Origin: Sedimentisphaerales bacterium
GTDB taxonomy: Bacteria > Planctomycetota > Phycisphaerae > Sedimentisphaerales > Anaerobacaceae
Assembly (NCBI GenBank): GCA_030630905.1
Contig: DAOVMB010000178.1
Span: forward strand, 1-6,000
Reading direction: 5' to 3'
DNA length: 6,000 nt
Within the stretch, counting starts at the first letter, position 1. Each line of letters opens with the position of its first letter. Under the pieces are notes generated by a model, which searched no databases, was not told where the DNA came from, and worked only from the letters and a program-made list of their open reading frames with translations. Shown here piece after piece: positions 1 to 6,000 of the stretch. The position numbers and the translations under genes were made by a program.

Positions 1-1
1 G

Positions 2-673
2 TGGTCTCCGGATGGTAAGTATCTATATTATTGCAGTGCACCAGTGCTGTGGAAAGACTATGACGCTGTGCCGCCTGAGAATTACGAGAAGCTCAAATAT
101 GATCTTTGCCGCGTCAGCTATGATGAACGCAGCAATATCTGGGGCCAGGTCGAGACGGTCTTATCCGCCGAAGAAACCGGTCTGAGCATATTGCTGCCGA
201 GGATTTCGCCGGATGGCAGATTTCTGCTCTTTTGCATGTGTGAGTACGGCTGTTTTCCAGTATATCAATCCAGCAGCGATCTCTACATAATGGATCTTTC
301 CACGGGCGCATATCGAAGCGTTGCCGTTAACAGTAAACATTCCGAATCGTGGCACAGTTGGTCGAGTAACGGCAGGTGGATAGCGTTCAGCAGCAAGCGT
401 AATGATGGGCTCTTCACGAGGACGTATCTGAGCTATGTTGACGACGATGGCAAGCTGCATAAAGCTTTTGTATTGCCGCAACGAGATCCTGAATATTACG
501 ATTCGCTGCTGGAAACGTACAGTGTTCCCGAACTGGTCAGCGGCAAAATAAGGGTGAGAAAATCCCTGCTTGGCCGGGCCGCCCGTGGTAAGGAAAGTAT
601 TTCAGTTGATATTCCCATAACGTCAGCCACTCCAAAGGTCAAAGAATTCGAGCCCTGGCAAGAGCGTGAGTAG
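2..673 (+). CDS. PD40/TolB-type beta-propeller protein, 3' part (5' end outside window)
   Basis: The frame is open from the left edge (TGG at 2-4) to TAG at 671-673, so the start lies upstream; the GTG at 44 is an internal valine in a conserved stretch, not a likely start. Three propeller-blade signatures are visible: WSPDGKYLYY (2-31), ISPDGRFLLF (203-232) and WSSNGRWIAF (359-388). Between and after them come SDLYIMDLSTG and FSSKRNDGLFTR, and then a tail with LPQRDPEYYD and YSVPELVSGKIRV. These are typical of the PD40/TolB-like propeller family found in Bacteroidetes and Planctomycetota; propellers of this kind usually act outside the cytoplasm in binding or scaffolding. The last ~40 residues are basic and not propeller-like. 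A signal peptide or lipobox cannot be judged because the N-terminus is missing. The next gene follows after 22 bp, suggesting cotranscription and a joint role with that membrane protein. The specific ligand or function is unknown. Confidence 0.85.
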   Translation, partial: WSPDGKYLYYCSAPVLWKDYDAVPPENYEKLKYDLCRVSYDERSNIWGQVETVLSAEETGLSILLPRISPDGRFLLFCMCEYGCFPVYQSSSDLYIMDLSTGAYRSVAVNSKHSESWHSWSSNGRWIAFSSKRNDGLFTRTYLSYVDDDGKLHKAFVLPQRDPEYYDSLLETYSVPELVSGKIRVRKSLLGRAARGKESISVDIPITSATPKVKEFEPWQERE

Positions 674-695
674 GTAATAAAATAGCGAGCTATTA

Positions 696-2630
696 ATGGT
701 TTTGGAATACAGAACAATATTACATCGGAAAAGCCGAATTTTGCTCAACGTGATATTCTTCTCGCTCTGCTATCTCTACGTATGGACATTTATCAAGCCG
801 GACCTGATCTATCACGGTTTTGGCACTATCATACCTGATGTCCCTTTATTCTCTACCGGATGGCAGTTTCTGAGAGACTCGCTTGACATCCCCGGCGGAT
901 TGACTGTTTATGCGTATGGTTTTCTGTCACAGTGGTACTACTACTCTTGGCTGGGAGCGTTGGTTGTCGTTCTTGTTGCTTTGTGCCTCTGTGAGCTTTC
1001 AAGACAGCATTATATTCACGCCGATCACCCTCGTTCGACCATTTTGCACTATTTTCCGGCCATCATGATAATTCTATCATACAATCAGTACGGCCATCCA
1101 CTTGCCGCCTGCCTGGCCTCTTCTGTGGGATTGCTGTTTTCGTTTGCCTTCGAGAGAATGCCTTTGCGCAGGAGCACGATTCGCATGGTGGTTTTCTGTT
1201 TTATGGCGGCGATTTGCTACTGTCTCGCAGGTGCCGGAGGTGTATTAGTTTTTTCGCTCATGACAACAGTATATTCGCTTTTTCTCCGTCGTGATTGGTT
1301 GCCGGCAGTTCTAACACTGCCGGCAGCAGCAGCTATCATCCGGGCTCTCGCTGAATATGTATTTTATATGTCACCCAAACAGGCATTCCTGGTATTGACA
1401 CCTTTCTCTCGGAATATGACTGTAGGCATGGGGACGCTCTCGAAGGTTTCGGTTGTAATGCTGTACGCCTTCGTGCCTGTCACAATTATACTGATATGCT
1501 TGTGGAGAATGTTGTTCCGCAAGGTTGAAGATACCCGTGCAGTTCATCCTAATAAGACAAAGAGCAACAAGACACGCAAGGCCGGCAGGTCCCGTGGGGC
1601 ATCTCTGGCATACTTCAAGAAACTTATAATGCCTGTTATTCCAGCAGCGGTGATGACCATTGGTCTGTATTTTGGCTACGACAAAACACATAGGCAAATC
1701 GTTTTGATGAACTCTCTGGCCCGCCAGGATCGATGGTCCGAAGTTCTTGAACTCGGCAACCGTCTGCCGAAAAATATTTACAACATCTACTGCAATCACG
1801 ACATCAATCGAGCCTTGTATTATTCCGGCAGATTGGCCTACGATATGTTATATTTCCCGCAAAATCCCCATGCTTTTTTGCTCACACATGAGAAAGAAGA
1901 ATCTTCTATGAAACAATTGAAAATGTGTGATACCTTCATAGAGCTGGGAAACGTTGACTACGCAGAGAAAATGGCTTCCGAGTTCCTGGTTGACAAAGGT
2001 AGCGCCGGCATAGTACTGGAAAAGCTCGCCTGGATTAACATTATGAAAGAACAGGAATGTACGGCTCGAATATATCTCAACGCCCTGAAGAAGGACCTGA
2101 TATATCGCCACAGAGCAGCCTCGATGCTAAGTAGTCTCGAGAGCGGTTTTGAAGCTGATGAGGCCGCCCACATTCGCCGGGTCAATTCGTACATACGAAG
2201 GAATGGAAATGCCAGGCTCAACAAAGAATCCATAGAGGAAATGCTGACGGGGCTGCTGGAGCACAATCCCGGCAATAGAATGGCATTCGAGTACCTTATG
2301 GCTTGCTACCTCTTCGCCGGTCAACTTGACAAGATCGCGGAGAATATCGGGCTCCTTAATCACCTCGGATATCAGGATGTCCCAACCCTATATGAAGAGG
2401 CAATGCTGATATACTATGGTTCGCTCGGCCGGAAATTGAATTTGAACGAGCTCAACGTAAAGCGTGAAACAATTGAAAGATATAAGCGGTTCGTGCAGCT
2501 CTGCAATTCAATGCCGGCGCAGAATCAACAAGTTGTACTCCAGCGCCTGATCGGTGAGTTCGGTACAAGCTACTTCTTTTACTACTACAAGCTTACAACG
2601 TCGAAACTGGCAAAGACACCTCAAAGCTGA
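696..2630 (+). CDS. Large polytopic membrane protein with C-terminal helical-repeat domain (DUF6057-like)
   Basis: A complete 644-residue ORF from ATG 696 to TGA 2628-2630. Hydrophobic segments lie at about residues 14-33, 82-101, 116-129, 134-152, 163-196 (probably two helices), 202-217, 250-274 and 309-327. A Lys/Arg-rich stretch (about 275-308) precedes the last helix; by the positive-inside rule it is cytoplasmic, which puts the soluble C-terminal half (about 330-644) outside the cytoplasm. That half is alpha-helical with TPR-like repeats, for example EEMLTGLLEHNPGNRMAFEY at 514-533 followed by LMACYLFAGQLDKIAENI. LARQDRWSEVLELGNRLP (341-358) and NRALYYSGRLAYDMLYFPQN (371-390) resemble the DUF6057 family as I remember it; this assignment is from memory. 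The ribosome binding site is weak (GCGAG at 686-690). Being 22 bp after the propeller gene, it may present its helical domain to that protein. No enzymatic motif is visible and the function is unknown. Confidence 0.85.
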   Translation: MVLEYRTILHRKSRILLNVIFFSLCYLYVWTFIKPDLIYHGFGTIIPDVPLFSTGWQFLRDSLDIPGGLTVYAYGFLSQWYYYSWLGALVVVLVALCLCELSRQHYIHADHPRSTILHYFPAIMIILSYNQYGHPLAACLASSVGLLFSFAFERMPLRRSTIRMVVFCFMAAICYCLAGAGGVLVFSLMTTVYSLFLRRDWLPAVLTLPAAAAIIRALAEYVFYMSPKQAFLVLTPFSRNMTVGMGTLSKVSVVMLYAFVPVTIILICLWRMLFRKVEDTRAVHPNKTKSNKTRKAGRSRGASLAYFKKLIMPVIPAAVMTIGLYFGYDKTHRQIVLMNSLARQDRWSEVLELGNRLPKNIYNIYCNHDINRALYYSGRLAYDMLYFPQNPHAFLLTHEKEESSMKQLKMCDTFIELGNVDYAEKMASEFLVDKGSAGIVLEKLAWINIMKEQECTARIYLNALKKDLIYRHRAASMLSSLESGFEADEAAHIRRVNSYIRRNGNARLNKESIEEMLTGLLEHNPGNRMAFEYLMACYLFAGQLDKIAENIGLLNHLGYQDVPTLYEEAMLIYYGSLGRKLNLNELNVKRETIERYKRFVQLCNSMPAQNQQVVLQRLIGEFGTSYFFYYYKLTTSKLAKTPQS

Positions 2631-2636
2631 TATAAT
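2607..2636 (+). promoter_or_regulatory. Candidate sigma-70-type promoter for the sigma factor gene
   Basis: A perfect -10 hexamer TATAAT (2631-2636) starts at the base directly after the stop codon of the membrane-protein gene. An 18-nt spacer separates it from CTGGCA (2607-2612), which matches the -35 consensus TTGACA at four of six positions. It lies about 50 bp upstream of the sigma gene's ATG. A six-base match can arise by chance, so this is a prediction only; cotranscription from the upstream genes is equally possible. Confidence 0.4.
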
Positions 2637-2659
2637 CCACATGTGCCGGACCGTTGATT

Positions 2660-2663
2660 GGAG
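2660..2663 (+). promoter_or_regulatory. Shine-Dalgarno-like GGAG that bears on the sigma gene start
   Basis: GGAG at 2660-2663 is 9 nt from an in-frame TTG at 2673, which would add four residues before the ATG at 2685. It is 21 nt from that ATG, too far for normal use, and the ATG itself has only a weak GAGAAT nearby. Family members normally begin at the MTDVTRIL-type sequence, so ribosome-site spacing and family conservation point to different starts. Confidence 0.4.
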
Positions 2664-2684
2664 ACATCTTTTTTGAGAATCGAT

Positions 2685-3263
2685 ATGACTGATGTCACGC
2701 GCATTTTGAATGCAATCGAACAAGGCGACGCTAAGGCTGCAGATGAACTACTCCCGCTGGTGTACGAGGAACTGCGCCTTCTTGCTAATCAGAAGATGCA
2801 CTCCGAATCGCCGGGGCAGACGTTGCAGGCAACAGCATTGGTACATGAAGCATATATACGGTTGGTGGGATTGGAAAAACAAAATTGGCAGAGCAAAGGA
2901 CATTTCTTCATGGCTGCTGCCGAGGCAATGAAACGTGTCCTGGTCGATTATGCACGGCGGAAAAAGAGCCTTAAACGTGGCGGCGGCCATGAAAAAGTTC
3001 CGCTCGACGACGTGAATATACCTCAGAATAACCTTCCCCTATCCGATGATTTGATTGACTTAGACGAAGCTTTGGAAAAGCTGTCCAAAAGAGACCTGAC
3101 CAAAGCTGATCTTGTCAAGCTTCGATACTTCGCAGGTCTAACGGGCGAGCAGACGGCTAAGGCACTCGGTATTTCTCATGCTACAGCCGAACGATACTGG
3201 GATTATGCCTGTTCGTGGTTACGGCTTGAAATCCTCAGGAATCGCCAAAAACGTTCCTGCTGA
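2685..3263 (+). CDS. ECF-type RNA polymerase sigma factor (PF07638/TIGR02999-like, kinase-associated)
   Basis: From ATG 2685 it encodes 192 residues. Starts at TTG 2673 (better ribosome-site spacing) and TTG 2658 are open alternatives, but family proteins begin near MTDVTRILNAIEQGD. Region 2 spans about residues 15-95, with LVYEELRLLA (25-34), TLQATALVHEAYIRL (46-60) and HFFMAAAEAMKRVLVDYARR (73-92), the core-binding and -10-recognition helices. A variable linker (about 96-125) follows. Region 4 (about 127-185) carries the helix-turn-helix GEQTAKALGISHATAERYW (154-172), which should read the -35 element. The acidic DAED-like motif usual before the LVQE motif in region 2.2 is replaced by LQATALVHE, with threonines at 46 and 50. 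This is characteristic of ECF groups encoded beside Hanks-type kinases, and a kinase gene follows 88 bp downstream. It probably directs transcription in response to that kinase; target promoters are not visible. Confidence 0.93.
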   Translation: MTDVTRILNAIEQGDAKAADELLPLVYEELRLLANQKMHSESPGQTLQATALVHEAYIRLVGLEKQNWQSKGHFFMAAAEAMKRVLVDYARRKKSLKRGGGHEKVPLDDVNIPQNNLPLSDDLIDLDEALEKLSKRDLTKADLVKLRYFAGLTGEQTAKALGISHATAERYWDYACSWLRLEILRNRQKRSC

Positions 3264-3273
3264 GAGGTTTTTT
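3233..3273 (+). terminator. Possible Rho-independent terminator overlapping the sigma gene's 3' end
   Basis: CCTC (3233-3236) plus AGGAA (3237-3241) can pair with TTCCT (3254-3258) plus GAGG (3264-3267). An extra CG/CG pair (3243-3244 with 3252-3253) forms inside, past a single bulged T, closing a CCAAAAA loop. A 5-nt bulge, GCTGA, which includes the TGA stop, interrupts the 3' side. Six T (3268-3273) follow the stem directly. The bulge weakens it compared with a standard terminator; folding was judged by eye only. Confidence 0.4.
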
Positions 3274-3295
3274 AAAATTCGGTATTTTCCTGAGG
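3233..3295 (+). repeat. Perfect 9-bp inverted repeat spanning the sigma-kinase gap
   Basis: CCTCAGGAA (3233-3241) is the exact reverse complement of TTCCTGAGG (3287-3295), with 45 nt between. The same left arm is also the 5' half of the bulged hairpin that ends before the T-run at 3268-3273. The two pairings exclude one another, so this could act as an attenuator-like switch or simply be two overlapping stems. Confidence 0.4.
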
Positions 3296-3322
3296 GAATT
3301 ATCCAGCCAATTTACGCTTATA

Positions 3323-3328
3323 TATAAT
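3323..3328 (+). promoter_or_regulatory. Candidate -10 element upstream of the kinase gene
   Basis: TATAAT in an AT-rich tract, 23 bp before the kinase ATG. The best -35 candidates near 3299-3305 (TTATCC or TATCCA) match TTGACA at only three of six positions. It lies downstream of the possible terminator at 3233-3273, which would make sense if the kinase has its own promoter. Chance occurrence in AT-rich sequence cannot be excluded. Confidence 0.3.
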
Positions 3329-3340
3329 AGAGACATTGTG

Positions 3341-3344
3341 AGGA
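3341..3344 (+). promoter_or_regulatory. Shine-Dalgarno sequence supporting the kinase start at 3352
   Basis: AGGA, within GTGAGGAAAG, stands 7 nt before ATG 3352. This is standard spacing and supports 3352 as the original start of the kinase gene, upstream of the in-frame TGA at 3493. Confidence 0.7.
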
Positions 3345-3351
3345 AAGACTC

Positions 3352-6000
3352 ATGGTCAATAAGTCGAAAGGTGAAGAAGATATTTATTATGCTGCTCTTA
3401 AAGAGCCGCCCGATGGCCGGTCAGCCTATATTAAGGCCGCCTGTGGTGAAAATTTGGAGCTGCTTGAGCATGTAGAATCTTTACTTAAGATTTGAGAAGA
3501 AGGAAATAACTTTCTTGAATCACCTCTTTTCATAGACCAGCCGCTGCTGAACACATCCCTTCAGGAGCAGCCTGGTACAATCATCGATCGATACAAGCTG
3601 TTGGAAAAAATAGGCGAGGGCGGCATGGCCGTGGTTTATATGGCCCAGCAGGAAAAACCGATTCGCCGTAAAGTCGCATTGAAAATCATCAAATTGGGTA
3701 TGGATACAAAATCCGTCATTGCCCGATTCGAGGCCGAGCGCCAGGCTTTGGCGATGATGGATCACCCTAATATCGCCAAAGTCTTCGATGCCGGGGCCAC
3801 CGATACAGGACGGCCTTACTTTGTCATGGAACTTGTCCACGGTGTCTCAATCACCGAGTACTGCGACAAGAACAGATTAGACACTCGCTGGCGTCTTGAC
3901 CTTCTGGTTCAGGTTTGTCATGCCGTCCAGCACGCGCACCAAAAGGGCATTATCCACCGCGATCTCAAACCGTCAAACGTCTTGGTGACAATGCACGATG
4001 ACAAGCCTGTGCCCAAAGTGATTGATTTTGGCATTGCCAAGGCAACAAATCAGCGTTTGACAGAGAAAACGGTGTTTACCCGATACGCTCATTTTATCGG
4101 TACGCCTGCGTACATGAGCCCCGAGCAGGCACAGATGAGCGGATTACATGTGGATACTCGCACCGACATCTACTCACTTGGTGTCTTACTGTACGAACTG
4201 CTGACGGGGGCCACACCTTTTGACACAGAAGAACTCCACAAGGCCGGGTACACTGAGATTCAGCGGATCATTTGTGAGACGGATCCATTAAAACCGTCCA
4301 CCAAACTCAGTACATTGGGCCAAACGTTGACCGATGTAGCCCGGTACCGGCAGGCGAATCCTGAGACGCTTCGCAAGTTGGTAAAGGGCGACCTGGATTG
4401 GATCGTGATGAAGTGCTTGGAGAAGGACCGGGCACGGCGATATGAAACGGCACATGGATTAGCTGAAGATATCGAGCATCATCTGAAGAATGAGCCAATC
4501 CTTGCCGGCTCGCCCGGTCTTGTATATCGGGCACAGAAGTTCTTACGAAGACATCGATCACGCATTGTTGTAGCAGCCGCAACGACGGTACTGTTTGCGG
4601 GCTTGATATTTGGCCCAACGGCGTATGTACGAAACATTAGAGTACGCTGGGCAAGACATAATGCGCTACCCGAGATCACAGAATTTATCGAGCAAGATGA
4701 TTATCTTGCGGCTTTCTCCTTGGCCAGTAAGGTCAAGAAGTACATCCCCGAAGATCCTATGTTCGTCGAGCTTTGGTCCCGCTTATCCAGAGACTACTCT
4801 ATAACTACGACTCCTTCCGGCGCGGACATCTCTTTCAAGGAATATTCGGCCATTGATAGCGAATGGCAGTATTTTGGACGGTCCCCGCTGAAAAACATCA
4901 GATTTCCACGTGGCGCTTACCGATGGAGGATTGAAAAAGACGGATTTGAGACACGAGAATGCGTGGCAGCTTATTCCCTGAGTATTCAGTTGCTGAAGCA
5001 AGGCAGTGTTCCATCTGGAATGGTGCCGATACCAGCCTGGACTGCGAAGCTCGGTTTAGCTTCCTCCGGACAGACCGAAAGGGTTGAGGCTTTACCATAT
5101 CTGATCGATAAATACGAGGTCATGAATGAGCAGTTCAAGGAGTTTGTCGATGAAGGCGGATACCGAAATCCGGAGTATTGGAAAGAACTCAAGTTCCTGA
5201 AAGACGGTCACGAGGTCTCCTGGGAACGCGCGATGGAGGAGTTTCACGACAAGACAGGCCAACTCGGCCCGGCTACCTGGGAGAGAGGGACCTATCCCGA
5301 AGGGCAAGGCAGATATCCGGTTTCCGGCGTCAGTTGGTTCGAGGCGGTGGCCTACACGGTATTCGTTGGTAAGAGTCTGCCAACAGTCCACCATTGGGAA
5401 CGCGCAGCTTGTCTCAATGAATCCTTGGTTATTGTGCCTCATAGCAACTTTGCAGTTGGAGGGACCGCTCCTGTCGGAAGCCATCCGGGTATGGGACATA
5501 CCGGATTATGTGATATGGCCGGCAACGTCAAGGAATGGTGCTTCAATGCTACCGATGATTCAAGCAGCCAACGCTACATCCTCGGTGGCGGTTGGGGCGA
5601 GCCAACCTACCTATTCGCAGAGAGAGAGTTGCGCTCGGCGTGGGACCGGTCCCCTGTCAATGGCTTTCGATGTGTACAGTATCCGACAGGAGAAGAATCG
5701 CTGGCCCGTATGCTCTTCAGGCCTGTTGAGCTTTATCCGTCGCGGGATTTGTCCAGTCTGGTACCATTTTCTGACCAAGAGTTCCGGACCCTGAGGGTGC
5801 ACTACGAATATGATCGAAAGCCTTTGAATCCCGCTGTCGAAAGTATAGATGACAGTTCACTCTTCTGGCGAAAAGAGAAGATTACATTCGATGCAGCCTA
5901 CGCCGGTGAACGCGTGATTGCTTACCTATTCCTTCCTAAAGCAGTAAAGCCACCATATCAAACGGTCATTTACTTCCCTGGGGTCGCGGCTGTCTATAAC
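3352..6000 (+). CDS. Membrane-anchored Ser/Thr protein kinase fused to PEGA-like, SUMF1/FGE-like and alpha/beta-hydrolase regions; in-frame TGA at codon 48; 3' end outside window
   Basis: From ATG 3352 the frame is open to the right edge (883 codons) except for one TGA at 3493-3495. Residues 1-75 form the leader usual for this kinase family. The kinase domain (about 81-345) has the glycine loop GEGGMAVV (88-95), VALK lysine 111, alpha-C glutamate 129, HRDLKPSN (D204, K206, N209), DFG (225-227), GTPAYMSPE (250-258) and DIYSLG aspartate 272, so it should be active. One membrane helix follows (about 405-422), placing the kinase inside and the rest outside the cytoplasm. A PEGA-like stretch (about 485-537) precedes a SUMF1/FGE-like domain (about 556-775: PVSGVSWFEA, MAGNVKEW 722-729, NGFRC). 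That domain lacks the catalytic cysteine pair, so it probably binds or senses rather than oxidises. From about 817 an esterase-like alpha/beta-hydrolase begins (FWRKEKITFDAAY, VIYFPG 872-877); its catalytic residues lie outside the window. The likely substrate is the sigma factor encoded just upstream. First in-frame starts after the TGA are TTG 3601 and ATG 3625, which would damage the ATP site. Whether a functional protein is made is uncertain. Confidence 0.85.
3493..3495 (+). other. In-frame TGA interrupting the kinase leader
   Basis: Before it the frame reads HVESLLKI and after it EEGNNFLESP. Both sides match the family pattern, in which a VEALLKAHEEAGDFLESP-like sequence runs through this point. 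There is no frameshift: the frame is identical before and after. One C-to-T change from CGA (Arg) or G-to-T from GGA (Gly) would explain it. The sigma and membrane-protein genes end with TGA, so TGA is a stop codon in this genome. Confidence 0.8.

Noticed and set aside
1371..1799. A 142-codon minus-strand ORF.
   Set aside because: It is antisense to the DUF6057-like membrane gene, with Cys/His/Arg-rich composition typical of a shadow frame and no recognisable motif.
3352..3495. The 47-codon ORF before the TGA read as a separate leader peptide or small regulatory gene.
   Set aside because: Its sequence matches the N-terminal leader of this kinase family, and that similarity continues without a break past the TGA, so it is the front of the kinase gene.
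3493..3516. Small hairpin just after the TGA (AAGAAGG 3497-3503 with CTTTCTT 3510-3516, loop AAATAA), considered as a selenocysteine insertion element.
   Set aside because: The stem is short, AT-rich and includes a G-T wobble. The loop lacks the features expected of a bacterial SECIS, and the codon lies in a non-catalytic leader where selenocysteine would have no purpose.
5092..5499. A 135-codon minus-strand ORF.
   Set aside because: It is antisense to the SUMF1-like domain; no domain signature or plausible independent promoter was seen.
5366..5794. A 142-codon + strand ORF in another frame.
   Set aside because: It lies wholly inside the SUMF1-like and following part of the kinase fusion frame, which shows clear family motifs; the alternative protein has none.
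1..6000. Mobile elements, CRISPR arrays, tRNA or rRNA genes.
   Set aside because: No transposase or recombinase frames, direct-repeat arrays, terminal inverted repeats or RNA-gene signatures were found; the window is nearly filled by the four genes.

Overview
The window reads almost entirely on the + strand. It holds four genes in tandem: the 3' part of a PD40/TolB-type beta-propeller gene, a complete large membrane-protein gene (DUF6057-like), a complete ECF-type RNA polymerase sigma factor gene, and the 5' part of a very large Ser/Thr protein kinase fusion gene that runs off the right edge. The sigma factor belongs to the PF07638/TIGR02999-type family, and pairing with a Hanks-type kinase is a hallmark of Planctomycetota and some Acidobacteria-like lineages. 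Together with intermediate GC content and the PD40 + DUF6057 pair (known to me from Bacteroidetes and anaerobic planctomycetes), this points to a planctomycete, perhaps of the Phycisphaerae/Sedimentisphaerales type. That placement rests on family recognition only.

Layout. Positions 2-673 encode the end of a propeller protein whose start lies left of the window. Positions 696-2630 encode a 644-residue protein with about eight membrane helices followed by a helical-repeat, TPR-like soluble domain. The two genes are 22 bp apart and probably cotranscribed; they may form one envelope-associated unit. A good -10 element (TATAAT, 2631-2636) begins at the base after the membrane gene's stop codon and could start transcription of the sigma gene (2685-3263, possibly from TTG 2673). 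The sigma gene's end overlaps a bulged hairpin followed by six T (3233-3273), and the 5' arm of that hairpin has a second, perfect 9-nt complement at 3287-3295. This gives a terminator/alternative-hairpin arrangement between the sigma and kinase genes. A second TATAAT (3323-3328) and a clear Shine-Dalgarno sequence (3341-3344) precede the kinase ATG at 3352.

The kinase gene encodes, in order: a short family-typical leader, a catalytically complete Hanks kinase domain, one membrane helix, a PEGA-like segment, a SUMF1/FGE-like domain lacking the catalytic cysteines, and the beginning of an alpha/beta-hydrolase-like domain. It carries an in-frame TGA at codon 48 (3493-3495), inside the leader, with leader-like sequence on both sides and the rest of the frame open to position 6000. 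It is therefore a nonsense-mutated gene, a sequencing error, or a readthrough case. The sigma factor has threonines where ordinary ECF factors have an acidic DAED-like motif in region 2.2, so the working model is that the membrane-anchored kinase phosphorylates and activates its sigma partner in response to something sensed outside the cytoplasm.
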